Shown in pieces: positions 7,657 to 15,884 of a stretch of DNA of 64,000 nt. How positions within the stretch are numbered: position 1 is the stretch's first letter; the number at the start of each line of letters is the position of its first letter. Location: positions 3,252,973-3,316,972 of the forward strand of contig NZ_AP024463.1 in the NCBI RefSeq assembly GCF_019973735.1, given 5' to 3'. The stretch is from Arachnia rubra. Its GTDB lineage: Bacteria; Actinomycetota; Actinomycetes; Propionibacteriales; Propionibacteriaceae. The position numbers and the translations under genes are program-made. The notes below the pieces were generated by a model. It worked only from the letters and a program-made list of their open reading frames with translations, was not told the DNA's origin and did no database searches.

Positions 7657-9692
7657 GCAGGGAATGCTGCGGTGATGACCGGCCCACAACCGCCACACAG
7701 GTCGATGCGTGCTGTGGTGGCCAGGAGTCAGCTGACGGCCACGCCTCCTGCGGCCATGAGGGACACGAGGAATCTGTGCCCTGGTGGCGTGACCGCGAGC
7801 TGCTGCTGCCGATGGCCTCCGGCATGTTCTGGGTAGCTGGACTGGTCCTGGACTGGACCGGCTCCGGGTCCCTGGCGCTCATCGGGTATGCGCTTGGACT
7901 ACTGGCTGGCGCCTGGACGTTCGCGCCAGGCGCATTCAGGCGCCTGTTCACCTCGCGGGGACGTTCCCGGCTGGGCGTCGGGCTCCTGATGACCATCGCG
8001 GCCATCGGGGCGGTCCTGCTGGGTCACGTCGGCGAGGCCGCGGCCCTGGCCTTCCTGTTCTCCATCGCAGAGGCCCTGGAGGACCGGGCCATGGACCGTG
8101 CCCGGGAGGGGCTGAGATCCCTGCTGTCGCTGATCCCCGAGACGGCCCGTGTCTCCAGGCCGGACGGAGAAGACGTGATCCCAGCCGCCGAGGTGCGGCA
8201 GGATGATGTCCTCGTGGTCGGTGCTGGAGAGCGAGTGGCGACGGACGGCGTGGTCGTCAGGGGACGCTCATGGCTGGACACCTCGGCGATCACGGGGGAG
8301 TCGATCCCCGTTGAGGCCGGCCCCGGCAGCCCGGTGCTGGCTGGGTCGGTCAACGGTGCAGGCACCCTGCGGATCACAGCCACCTCGGATGGCCGGGACA
8401 ACTCCCTAACGCAGATCGTCCGGCTCGTCGAGCAGGCGCATGCGGCCAAGGGAGAGCGGGCCCGGCTGGCCGACAGGATTGCCCGGCCGCTGGTGCCGCT
8501 AGTCCTGATTGCATCCGTCCTGGTGATGGCATTCGGGGTCATGACCGGTGATCCAGCACTCTGGACCGAGAGGGCGCTGGTGGTGCTGGTGGCAGCCTCT
8601 CCGTGCGCCCTGGCGATCGCGGTGCCGGTGACGGTGATCTGCGCCATCGGCTCCGCAAGCAGGTTCGGCGTGGTCATCAAGTCGGGGGCCGCCTTTGAAC
8701 AGCTGGGGACGATCCGCGCCATCGCCTTCGACAAGACCGGGACACTGACCCGCAACAGGCCTCGGGTCGTCGCCGTACACACAGTTGCGGAGTTCTCGCG
8801 CGACGAGGTGTTGGCGACGGCAGCGGCATTGGAGGCCAGCTCAGCACACCCACTGGCAGAGGCAATCACCGCGGCTGCACCGGACAGGGCCGTGGCAGAC
8901 GAAGTGGTTGAGCACCCTGGCCAGGGAATCACCGGCCGGGTCGGTGGGAGATCCGTCCGGCTGGGCAGTCCGAGATGGATTGGCCCAGCCTCCCTCGGTG
9001 AGCAGGCCCAGGGAATGGCCAGCGAGGGAATGAGCGTTGTCGTCATCGAGATCAACGGGCACGCGGCTGGGGTCATCGGCGTCCGCGATGAACTGCGTCC
9101 GGAGGCGGCCGAGACCATCGCTGCACTCCGGCGGCAGGCGATCCACAGCGTGATGCTCACCGGCGACAACGCCGTCACAGCCCAGACGATAGCCTCCGAA
9201 GCTGGGATAGATCAGGTATATGCCGAGCAGCTGCCCGCCGACAAGGCACGCCATGTCCAGCGCCTGGCAAGTGAAACGCCCACGGCAATGATCGGCGACG
9301 GGATCAACGACGCGCCTGCGCTGGCGTCGGCGAGTGTGGGCATCGCGATGGGGGTCACAGGAAGTGCAGCCGCCGTCGAGTCAGCAGATGTCGCCTTCAC
9401 CGGCACCGACCTGCGACTCATCCCAGCAGCGCTGGCCCATGCCCGGCGGGGACGGCGAATCATGACCAGCAACATCGGGCTCGCGCTGGCGATCATCGTC
9501 GTCTTGTTTCCGCTGGCGCTGTCCGGGGTGCTTGGCCTTGCCGCGGTCGTCCTGGTCCACGAGGTCGCTGAGGTGGTCGTCATCGGCAACGGGCTCAGAG
9601 CTGCAGCCACCGTGAGGTGGCCCGGGATGAAGGGGTCCGCATCATCGGATGGCGTCCCTCGCCAAAGCCACACGGTGGAAGTAACCGAGTAA
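7653..9692 (+). CDS. P1B-type heavy-metal-translocating ATPase (Cd/Pb/Zn exporter type)
   Basis: A 679-residue P-type ATPase with all motifs: TGES (214-217, actuator), SPC (316-318, metal path in the membrane), DKTGT (360-364, phosphorylated Asp), the HP dipeptide in SSAHPLAEA, and GDGINDAP (548-555). SPC puts it among Cu or Zn/Cd/Pb pumps; coupling to a CmtR-type sensor favours Cd/Pb/Zn export. The N-terminus has no folded ferredoxin-like metal domain. Instead residues 5-40 are disordered with two CC pairs and several His, which may act as a soft-metal sponge. Translation starts at a GTG overlapping cmtR. Membrane helices surround the cytosolic domains as in CadA-type pumps. Confidence 0.88.
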   Translation: MSRECCGDDRPTTATQVDACCGGQESADGHASCGHEGHEESVPWWRDRELLLPMASGMFWVAGLVLDWTGSGSLALIGYALGLLAGAWTFAPGAFRRLFTSRGRSRLGVGLLMTIAAIGAVLLGHVGEAAALAFLFSIAEALEDRAMDRAREGLRSLLSLIPETARVSRPDGEDVIPAAEVRQDDVLVVGAGERVATDGVVVRGRSWLDTSAITGESIPVEAGPGSPVLAGSVNGAGTLRITATSDGRDNSLTQIVRLVEQAHAAKGERARLADRIARPLVPLVLIASVLVMAFGVMTGDPALWTERALVVLVAASPCALAIAVPVTVICAIGSASRFGVVIKSGAAFEQLGTIRAIAFDKTGTLTRNRPRVVAVHTVAEFSRDEVLATAAALEASSAHPLAEAITAAAPDRAVADEVVEHPGQGITGRVGGRSVRLGSPRWIGPASLGEQAQGMASEGMSVVVIEINGHAAGVIGVRDELRPEAAETIAALRRQAIHSVMLTGDNAVTAQTIASEAGIDQVYAEQLPADKARHVQRLASETPTAMIGDGINDAPALASASVGIAMGVTGSAAAVESADVAFTGTDLRLIPAALAHARRGRRIMTSNIGLALAIIVVLFPLALSGVLGLAAVVLVHEVAEVVVIGNGLRAAATVRWPGMKGSASSDGVPRQSHTVEVTE

Positions 9693-9751
9693 AACCCACC
9701 AGTCCGGCGACCTCTTCCACCCGGCATCAACCCTGAGAGCCTGCCCTTGCC

Positions 9752-9774
9752 GTCACGGCTTTACCGGCCGTGAC
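9752..9774 (+). terminator. Hairpin after the metal ATPase gene
   Basis: GTCACGGC at 9752-9759 pairs with GCCGTGAC at 9767-9774 across a 7-nt loop, 60 bp after the ATPase stop. There is no strong U-run, so termination is likely but not certain. Confidence 0.4.
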
Positions 9775-10124
9775 AACACAACTAAGGGATTTATTCACAA
9801 GGAACCTTCAGGTCACTAAAATCCCTTGTCAGCCAAGGTTTGCTTGTGGTCGTGATAACCTATCGAGAGATACCGCCGATAGGGAACACCCAGCCTACGG
9901 CGCTCGGATCATCCAGTACGATCCACAGCCAGGAATCATTTCATGGCCTCCTATGGTCTTGTCCAAACTTCAGGACGTGATTTCCACTTCCGGCCCGTCG
10001 TATTTGGCTCTGTTGCCCGCTCTGTAACAATGGATGTAGCCAGATCACTGGCGACTGCTTCGCGTTCCGGGGGGAACGACAGCGATTACTTGTCGACAGA
10101 CATGGACGTGTCAGGGGAGAAACC
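9775..10124. other. Intergenic region with a short repeat-like segment
   Basis: About 350 bp without a supportable gene. The segment 9786-9865 shares strings with the gene-poor region near 35.4-35.6 kb (an ATTCACRAAGGA-like string, and a GGTTTGCTTGTGGTCGTGA stretch resembling GGTTGCTTGCGGTTGTAA), and AAAATCCCTTGTCAG occurs both at about 9819 and at about 25663. I read it as remains of a dispersed repeat. A good ribosome-binding site (AGGGGAG) precedes the next gene. Confidence 0.3.
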
Positions 10125-11393
10125 GTGGTTGCCGCATGGAATGTGGGGGTCAGTGATGTGGGTATCCTGGTCAGCCGGATATTCGATTCGTCCCGCGATG
10201 GCGCTTTAGTCGTGGTGTCGCCAGCCAGTGACACAAATCGTCCGCGAATAGACCCGGATCTGCTGGCCCGGTATCTGGTTGCCGGCACCGAATTGGCCGT
10301 TCTCGACAGCATGACGGCATCTGAGCGGCTATCCGACACCGTCGATCCTCAATTCCAGGTTTATGGCGGCGGTATCCGCGTGATTCTCGCTGGCGCAGTG
10401 CGGACGGACCACTGGCGTCGGCACCGGCTGTTCCGCGTCTACCCTGGCGATGACGCAGAGCGGGCATGTCGTCAGATAGCGGAGTTCGTCGAGGCCCACC
10501 AGGGAGGCGGAAGGTCCCGCCAGGTGGGGACGAGCGCTGCCAAGCCAGCGCTGACCGACGACCAGGTGGCAGCTCTCAACCGGTTCAGGTCCTCCCTGGA
10601 CATCACACCGGCTGCTCCTGAATCCATCGCCAAACCCATGAAATCAGGACTGACAAGCTCGGCGACACCAAAACCCGGGGTAATTCCCAAACCCCGCCCG
10701 TATCGTCCGGCCGCTGACACCGCACTGAAACCGGCCGATACCACGACGGCTACCACCCCTGCCGAATCCGTTGTCACGGGTATTGGCGCAGCCGAACTAA
10801 AAGCCCTGCTGAATAACCAGACCGACCGCATAGCGAACAAGCTTCGCCGTTCCATCATCGACGACCTGATGCTTCTTCTCGACACCGACCATGAATCCCT
10901 GGCCAGGGAACGCTCCCGCGCAGACGCAGCGGAAGAGGAACTGGATCAGCTGCGCCGCCGAATGGCAGACCAGGAAGAGCAGCGCGGATATCCCCAGGTC
11001 TTTGGTGATCCGGAGAAACAACTGCGCTGGGAAGTGGATTATGAATGGCTGACCGGAACACCCGAGGAGGAACGCGACGATTCACTGACCCCCTACGTAT
11101 TGAGCGAGGGTTTCCTGGAGTCCATGGAAAGGGACCTGCTAAGGGGCAGGGCAAAGATCATCCAGGTGATCGTCGATATCGTTTCAGGACACGCCTGGGA
11201 CCGCCGGAAAACCCATCAGTTCATCATCCCGGGCAGGTCGGTGATCCAGAAGTCCCTGCCCGAGGGCGCCGTCCCCTGGCGGACCTACGTGAAACGCGGC
11301 GCACCGGGCGCCCCCAGGCTCACCTGGTGGCAGCATCGTGACGGCGTCATCGAGCTGGCGCACGTCGGCCACCACGACGATCTGCTGCGCTGA
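10125..11393 (+). CDS. Uncharacterised coiled-coil protein, two conserved-looking ends
   Basis: A 422-residue cytosolic protein that I do not recognise. Three parts are visible: an N-terminal domain (1-122) with DPDLLARYLVAGTELAVLDS and VDPQFQVYGGGIRVILAGAV; a low-complexity Pro/Ala/Thr/Lys linker (130-215); a predicted coiled coil (about 222-287, with ERSRADAAEEELDQLRRRM); and a C-terminal domain (295-422) ending in a basic, Trp-rich stretch (HQFIIPGRSVIQ, then PRLTWWQHRDG). There is no signal peptide or membrane helix. The start is a GTG at 10125 preceded by AGGGGAG. No partner gene overlaps it. The architecture suggests a nucleic-acid-associated or scaffold protein, but no function can be assigned. 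Confidence 0.7.
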   Translation: MVAAWNVGVSDVGILVSRIFDSSRDGALVVVSPASDTNRPRIDPDLLARYLVAGTELAVLDSMTASERLSDTVDPQFQVYGGGIRVILAGAVRTDHWRRHRLFRVYPGDDAERACRQIAEFVEAHQGGGRSRQVGTSAAKPALTDDQVAALNRFRSSLDITPAAPESIAKPMKSGLTSSATPKPGVIPKPRPYRPAADTALKPADTTTATTPAESVVTGIGAAELKALLNNQTDRIANKLRRSIIDDLMLLLDTDHESLARERSRADAAEEELDQLRRRMADQEEQRGYPQVFGDPEKQLRWEVDYEWLTGTPEEERDDSLTPYVLSEGFLESMERDLLRGRAKIIQVIVDIVSGHAWDRRKTHQFIIPGRSVIQKSLPEGAVPWRTYVKRGAPGAPRLTWWQHRDGVIELAHVGHHDDLLR

Positions 11394-11445
11394 GCAGCCT
11401 CAGCGGTTGTGGCCCAGGGTGGTGACTTGCCGGGCGGGGATGGGA

Positions 11446-12135
11446 TCAGCTGGGTTTTACCGGTTTGACGTGGACTGCCTCGGCGACCGGCGCGCTGAGC
11501 TCGACCTCGGTCTCTAAGAGCCCGACGGTCATGAGCCCCGCGCCGGAGAGCCGCGACAATACCCGCAGCCGCGTCCCGATGGCGATACCCCGCTCCGCCA
11601 GGAAGCGCAGGATGTCGGGGTTGGCATCGGAGACCCGCACCACCTGGACGTCGGTTCCCGCGGCCACGCTGCTCATCAGGACGACACCGCTGCGGCTGGG
11701 ATCGTGGTCGCGGGGGATGGGGTCTCCGTGCGGGTCGGCGTCAGGATGTCCGAGGGCCTCGTCCATCCGCTCGACGAGTGCCTCTGAGGCCGCGTGCTCC
11801 AGCCGGTCGGCCTCGTCGTGAACCTGATCCCAGGGCATGCCCAGCGACTTGGCCAGGTAGGTCTCGATGATGCGGTGGCGACGCACCACCGCACGCCCGA
11901 TCCGTTCCCCCTCCTCGGTCAGTTCGATGGTCCCGTAAGGACGGTATTTGATCATCCCCTCCCGCGCCAGGCGCTTCAGGCTGGCTGAGACGGTGGATGC
12001 GGTGACCCCCAGGGCTGCGGCGAGCTCAGTGGTGTTGGGGTGGCGTCCGTCGTCGGGCCATTCGCAGGCCTTCCAGATCAGCGCCAGGTAGTCCTCCGTG
12101 ACCCGGGTCACGTCAGCTCCGCCGGTGGCCGTCAT
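11446..12135 (-). CDS. mntR: DtxR/MntR-family metal-dependent repressor
   Basis: A 229-residue protein: an N-terminal winged helix (VTEDYLALIWKACEW, then TTELAAALGVTASTVSASLK), a dimerisation and metal-binding domain with RRHRIIETYLAKSLGM and an HDEADRLEHAASE helix, and a C-terminal SH3/FeoA-like domain (about 145-225). This is the three-domain layout of DtxR, IdeR and actinobacterial MntR. Its placement divergent from mntP argues for manganese control. I prefer the second of two adjacent ATGs (12135) because AGAAGG then lies at a normal 4-nt spacing; starting 3 bp upstream is possible. The upstream dyad and repeats at 12278-12340 are candidate targets. Confidence 0.85.
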   Translation of the reverse strand: MTATGGADVTRVTEDYLALIWKACEWPDDGRHPNTTELAAALGVTASTVSASLKRLAREGMIKYRPYGTIELTEEGERIGRAVVRRHRIIETYLAKSLGMPWDQVHDEADRLEHAASEALVERMDEALGHPDADPHGDPIPRDHDPSRSGVVLMSSVAAGTDVQVVRVSDANPDILRFLAERGIAIGTRLRVLSRLSGAGLMTVGLLETEVELSAPVAEAVHVKPVKPS

Positions 12136-12277
12136 CATTCCTTCTTCTGGGTCAATCGTCTGGTGACGGCAACAGCCGTCGTCGCCAGAGTGCGGCATCG
12201 CAGGCATGGATGTCCACTCTCAAGGACGATTTTCCCGGGAAAAACCGGCGTGTTGCAGCAATGTCCTAGTGTCGCAA

Positions 12278-12340
12278 AAAGTGTGGTCAGACACACTTTC
12301 AGTTACCTGTAGACACACTTTCAGTTACCTGTAGACACAC
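12278..12340. promoter_or_regulatory. Dyad plus tandem 22-bp repeats between mntR and mntP
   Basis: AAAGTGTG (12278-12285) and CACACTTT (12292-12299) form a perfect 8-bp dyad with a 6-bp spacer. Directly after, a 22-bp unit beginning AGACACACTTTC is repeated exactly at 12289-12310 and 12311-12332, and its first 8 bp recur at 12333-12340. Every unit thus brings another CACACTTT-type half-site. Position about 100 bp upstream of mntP and 150 bp from mntR suggests an operator array for MntR or another regulator, or an element in the mntP leader. The sequence is not the classical DtxR consensus. Confidence 0.5.
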
Positions 12341-12438
12341 CAGACCCGCCGGTTTCACAGTATTTCGCAGGAGCTGTTTTCCCCTGGGAAATCAGCTTGA
12401 CAGAAATGATTCTCAATAAGAAGTCGGGAAGGCGTCTC

Positions 12439-13011
12439 ATGTCCCTCTGGTCTATCTGGATGATTGGTCTCGGCGTGTCCGCGGACGCCTTCGCCGCCTC
12501 GCTCACCAGTGGCCTGAAGATGGGCCGGTTCAACTACCGTCACGCCCTGGCGATCGCCTTGACCTTCGCCGGTTTCCAGGCCGCGATGCCGTTGTTCGGC
12601 TGGCTCCTGGCCGCGAACTTCACCAGCGTCCTCGACCCCTACGACCACTGGATCGCCTTCCTGCTGCTCATCGGCATCGGCGGCAAGATGACGTGGGAGG
12701 CCTTCCAGGCCGAGGACGAGGAGGACGACGAGCACCGGGGCCGGCTCAACCTGCGCCGACTGTTGATCCTCGGCGTAGCGACCAGCATCGATGCGGCAGC
12801 CGTCGGCGTGTCTTTCGCAATGCTGGAGGTCTCCATCCTCCACGCGATCCTCTGCATCGGACTGGTGACGCTGGCGACGTCGTTCGCTGCAGTCGGCATC
12901 GGGCACCGGATCGGGGTCAAGTTCCGCAAGCCAGCGGAGTTCCTGGGTGGGGCCGTGCTGATCATCATCGGCGTGCGCATCCTGCTGCAAGGACTCGGCC
13001 TGCTGGCCTGA
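12439..13011 (+). CDS. mntP: MntP-type manganese efflux pump
   Basis: A 190-residue, six-helix membrane protein of the MntP (former DUF204) family. Both internal repeats show the family motif with conserved acidic residues in the membrane: GLGVSADAFAASLTSGLKMG in the first half and GVATSIDAAAVGVSFAML in the second. Family members export Mn(II). A charged loop (EDEEDDEHRGR) separates the halves. The ATG at 12439 follows GGGAAGG at good spacing; an upstream in-frame ATG would add 14 polar residues not typical of the family. It is divergent from a DtxR/MntR regulator. Confidence 0.9.
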   Translation: MSLWSIWMIGLGVSADAFAASLTSGLKMGRFNYRHALAIALTFAGFQAAMPLFGWLLAANFTSVLDPYDHWIAFLLLIGIGGKMTWEAFQAEDEEDDEHRGRLNLRRLLILGVATSIDAAAVGVSFAMLEVSILHAILCIGLVTLATSFAAVGIGHRIGVKFRKPAEFLGGAVLIIIGVRILLQGLGLLA

Positions 13012-13113
13012 CCTAGCCTCCTGGGCGACGCGAGGGCCCAGACCCCTGGGATCGGCGTCCGGACGGGTTACGCTGACGCCATCGTCACGTCATCCGCATC
13101 CCGGAGGGGCAGT

Positions 13114-14085
13114 ATGGAACGCAACACTGAACTGCTGCTGCGGGTGGCGCGCATGTATCACGTCCAGGCCGAGACGATGGAGGCTATCGCCCATCACCTC
13201 GGGGTATCCCGCTCAACAGTGTCGCGGCTGCTGAAAGAGGCCCGGGAGCGGGGACTGGTGCGCATCACCATCACCGACCCAGGCCGCCCCATGAACCGCC
13301 TGACCGAGATTTTCCGCAATAGTTTCCACGTCCAGACGCACCTGGTCAACGTACGCCCCGGCTCCAGTTCTGTGCTGCGCCTCGAACAGGTCGCCAAGGT
13401 GGCCGCGCGACTGCTCGACGAGAGCGTCACCGACGGCGACGTCGTCGGAGTGGCGTGGGGCACCACGGTCTCCGCCGTCGCACAGCAGCTGCGTCCCCGC
13501 GACTTAAGTGGTGTGACCGTAGTCAGCCTGAACGGCGGCGCGAACCACCGCACGACGGGACTGCCGTACGTCGGCTCGATCCTGCAGCGCTTCGCCGCCG
13601 CGTTCCACGGTGATGAACAGCTCCTCGCGCTGCCGGCGTTCTTCGACGACCCCAGCACCCGCACCGCCATGTGGGCGGAGCGATCCACCCGGCACATGCT
13701 GCAGGTGCGATCCGCCTGCACCAAGGCGATCTTCGGGGTGGGGGGCCTCGGCTCCGGTCTCCAGTCGCACGTGTACTCCGCCAACTACCTCGACGAGACC
13801 GACCTCGACCACCTGAAAGCCGCTGGTGTCGTCGGGGACGTCTGCACCGTGATGCTGCGGGCCGACGGCTCCTGGAGTGGCATCCCCATCAATGACCGCG
13901 CCACCGGCATGACACCGGCGGAACTCCAGATGATCCCGCGCCGCATCTGCGTGGTCAGCGGACCCGGTAAGGCGGTCGCGGTGCTGGGCGCGCTGCGCGC
14001 CAGGGTCGCGACAGACCTGGTGATCGACGAGGAGACCGCCCGGGCAGTGCTACACGAGATGCGCCCAGGGTCGCAGACCGACTGA
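13114..14085 (+). CDS. SorC/DeoR-type sugar-responsive transcriptional regulator
   Basis: A 323-residue protein with an N-terminal HTH (MEAIAHHLGVSRSTVSRLLK, residues 18-37) and a C-terminal SorC sugar-binding domain (about 55-315) containing GVAWGTTVSAVA, SLNGGA and FGVGGLGSG, the phosphate-binding loops of the NagB-like fold. SorC proteins respond to phosphorylated sugars and usually sit beside the operon they control. No sugar transporter or kinase is adjacent here, so it is an orphan whose target lies elsewhere. Confidence 0.85.
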   Translation: MERNTELLLRVARMYHVQAETMEAIAHHLGVSRSTVSRLLKEARERGLVRITITDPGRPMNRLTEIFRNSFHVQTHLVNVRPGSSSVLRLEQVAKVAARLLDESVTDGDVVGVAWGTTVSAVAQQLRPRDLSGVTVVSLNGGANHRTTGLPYVGSILQRFAAAFHGDEQLLALPAFFDDPSTRTAMWAERSTRHMLQVRSACTKAIFGVGGLGSGLQSHVYSANYLDETDLDHLKAAGVVGDVCTVMLRADGSWSGIPINDRATGMTPAELQMIPRRICVVSGPGKAVAVLGALRARVATDLVIDEETARAVLHEMRPGSQTD

Positions 14086-14149
14086 GAGAATCACATCACT
14101 GGGGAAGCGCCAACGCACACAGGCGCCATGATTCTCGATCGCATCTCGG

Positions 14150-14359
14150 TTAAGAACCACGGCGCAGGAGATAGTCGATAAGAACTGGAAGTGCAGTCGA
14201 GGGGACTGGCCCTACCTGGCAGGGAGCAAGTCCTGGATCAGCCTGCAAAGCGCGGCGGCAAGCTGCATCATGCGACGCGACGAGTACCCGGCGACGTTCT
14301 TGTCTAGGCTGTCTACCTCTACCGGCTCTACCAGCCCGGCCCCGGGACTTCGGGTTCAT
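14150..14359 (-). pseudogene. Truncated rloB-like partner of the RloA ATPase
   Basis: A 69-codon frame starting with an ATGA overlap on the RloA stop codon, so it is translationally coupled. It begins MNPKSRGRAGRAGRGRQP followed by RQERRRVLVAS. A basic Arg-rich leader followed by a hydrophobic strand after 'RRR' is the typical start of RloB proteins, but the 'CEGxxTEPxYF' motif and the remaining 150 or so residues are absent; the frame runs into unrelated sequence and stops. This is best read as the 5' stub left by a deletion. If real, the RloAB pair (AbiL-like) is now incomplete. Confidence 0.4.
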
Positions 14360-15654
14360 GCGCCGAGCAGGTTGGTGATCAGACTTGGGGCAGGGGCGGG
14401 AATCGCACCGTAGCGACCCGTCAGGTAGCGGCGCGCGACGTTGGCGTCTTTGTGTCGCTTGAAATCGGCCAGACTGTAGAGCTCGCTGGAACCATCACGT
14501 TCCTTCTCCGTGAACCACACCTGTTCCGGCTCCAGCGTGACGCTGGCCAGGGGTGACAGCAGATAGGTGTCATGACTGGTGAAGATCAGCTGGGCACCAA
14601 ATCGGTTGATCTCCGGATCAGCGAACCACCCCAGGAGAACCTCCATCAGGTGGGAGTGCAGGCTGGCATCAATCTCATCGACGACCATCACATTCCCACG
14701 ACGCAGGCACTGCACGGCATAGAGCGCCAGCGACAGCCAGGCAAGCGTGCCATTGCTCTCGTCGTAGATGGTGAATGTATAGCGTCTGTCGCCCGAACCC
14801 AGATGCGTGAACTCTAGGTTCCGCACCACCATCTCCGTCTGCTCCTCAGACAGCCGGATCTGAGCCCCAGCGTCGCCTTCCGGCTCCTCGGACAACAAGT
14901 TCTTGAAGCGCCTCAGGAACTCGGCGAGTTCCGGCGTAATCTGATCCTCTCGCACACTGAGACCACAAATACCGACGTCCGCCACCTGAAGCAGGACCCG
15001 GACCAGCTCCTCTCTGATCTCTCCCGAGGCCACCGACTCTGCGATGTCCTGCGTCCGGTGGCTATGTACCGTGTCACCGAAAGGAACCACCTTGGTTTCG
15101 TTTAGAGCTCGTGTGATGGGGGTGAGTCTTGGATGCTCCAACAATGCCGCACGGCTCAGGGCAAGTTCACGACGGCTAAGCGGCCCGATCGAGCCAACCC
15201 CGGGGGCAAGCTTGATATCGGTTCCCCGGCGTAAGAGCAATGACCGGAATCGGCTCCCGGGCAGGTCGCGCAGCCACTCCGATTCAATGCCGCCACCTCC
15301 CAGCTCAAAACCGTACTGGTAACGGGTCTCACCGACCACAAAGTCGAACTCGTAGCAGCTGGGCTTCCCGGGATGTACCTCATCCAGAGCGAAAGGCACG
15401 TGAGGCACGGTGTCGTACTGCTGCCATTCACCTGCCGAGAATTCCACGACCGCGAGGGCGTAGCGCAGGGCGTCGAGCACCGTCGACTTGCCCGACGCAT
15501 TCGCCCCGAAGATACCGGCTACCGGATAGACCTGCTGATTCCACCCCTCACCCTCGCGGGGACGCAGCGTACGCAGGGTAGGACGTGTCAGATCCAAGAC
15601 CGCTTCGTCACGCAGGCTCTTGTGGTTCGTTGCAGAGAATCTCAGCAGCAACAT
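14356..15654 (-). CDS. RloA/AbiLi-like AAA15-family ATPase
   Basis: A 432-residue ABC-type (SMC-like) ATPase. Near the N-terminus, FSATNHKSLRDEAVLDL then GIFGANASGKST (47-58) is a Walker A in the form usual for AAA15/AAA21 anti-phage ATPases; MVVDEIDASLHSHLMEVLLG gives Walker B and D-loop, and LIFTSHDTYLL supplies the switch His. Relatives form pairs with RloB-like proteins (AbiL abortive infection, RloAB in restriction loci). The ATG at 15654 fits the family start, MLLLRF; an upstream TTG would add seven residues. The downstream partner appears truncated, so function may be lost or altered. Confidence 0.75.
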   Translation of the reverse strand: MLLLRFSATNHKSLRDEAVLDLTRPTLRTLRPREGEGWNQQVYPVAGIFGANASGKSTVLDALRYALAVVEFSAGEWQQYDTVPHVPFALDEVHPGKPSCYEFDFVVGETRYQYGFELGGGGIESEWLRDLPGSRFRSLLLRRGTDIKLAPGVGSIGPLSRRELALSRAALLEHPRLTPITRALNETKVVPFGDTVHSHRTQDIAESVASGEIREELVRVLLQVADVGICGLSVREDQITPELAEFLRRFKNLLSEEPEGDAGAQIRLSEEQTEMVVRNLEFTHLGSGDRRYTFTIYDESNGTLAWLSLALYAVQCLRRGNVMVVDEIDASLHSHLMEVLLGWFADPEINRFGAQLIFTSHDTYLLSPLASVTLEPEQVWFTEKERDGSSELYSLADFKRHKDANVARRYLTGRYGAIPAPAPSLITNLLGA

Positions 15655-15884
15655 AACGCCTGATCCTATACCCAATGGACCAATTTGCGCGGAAATCGTG
15701 CTAAAAATACCTCTCCGCCGCTAAAAACCGTCGGAAAGGGCCGGTTGCATGCATCCACCGCTGCTCGCCGTCGGCCCGGTCGTCGCCCCATCCGCCTGGG
15801 TGGCGGTCCCAGCATGGCCGCTTCTGACCACACCACCCAGGACATGAGGGTGAGAACCATACACAGACCTCATAGGCTGTTCTC

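Noticed and set aside
12289..12340. Tandem repeats considered as a CRISPR array
   Set aside because: Repeats are directly abutting with no spacers, and no cas gene is near.
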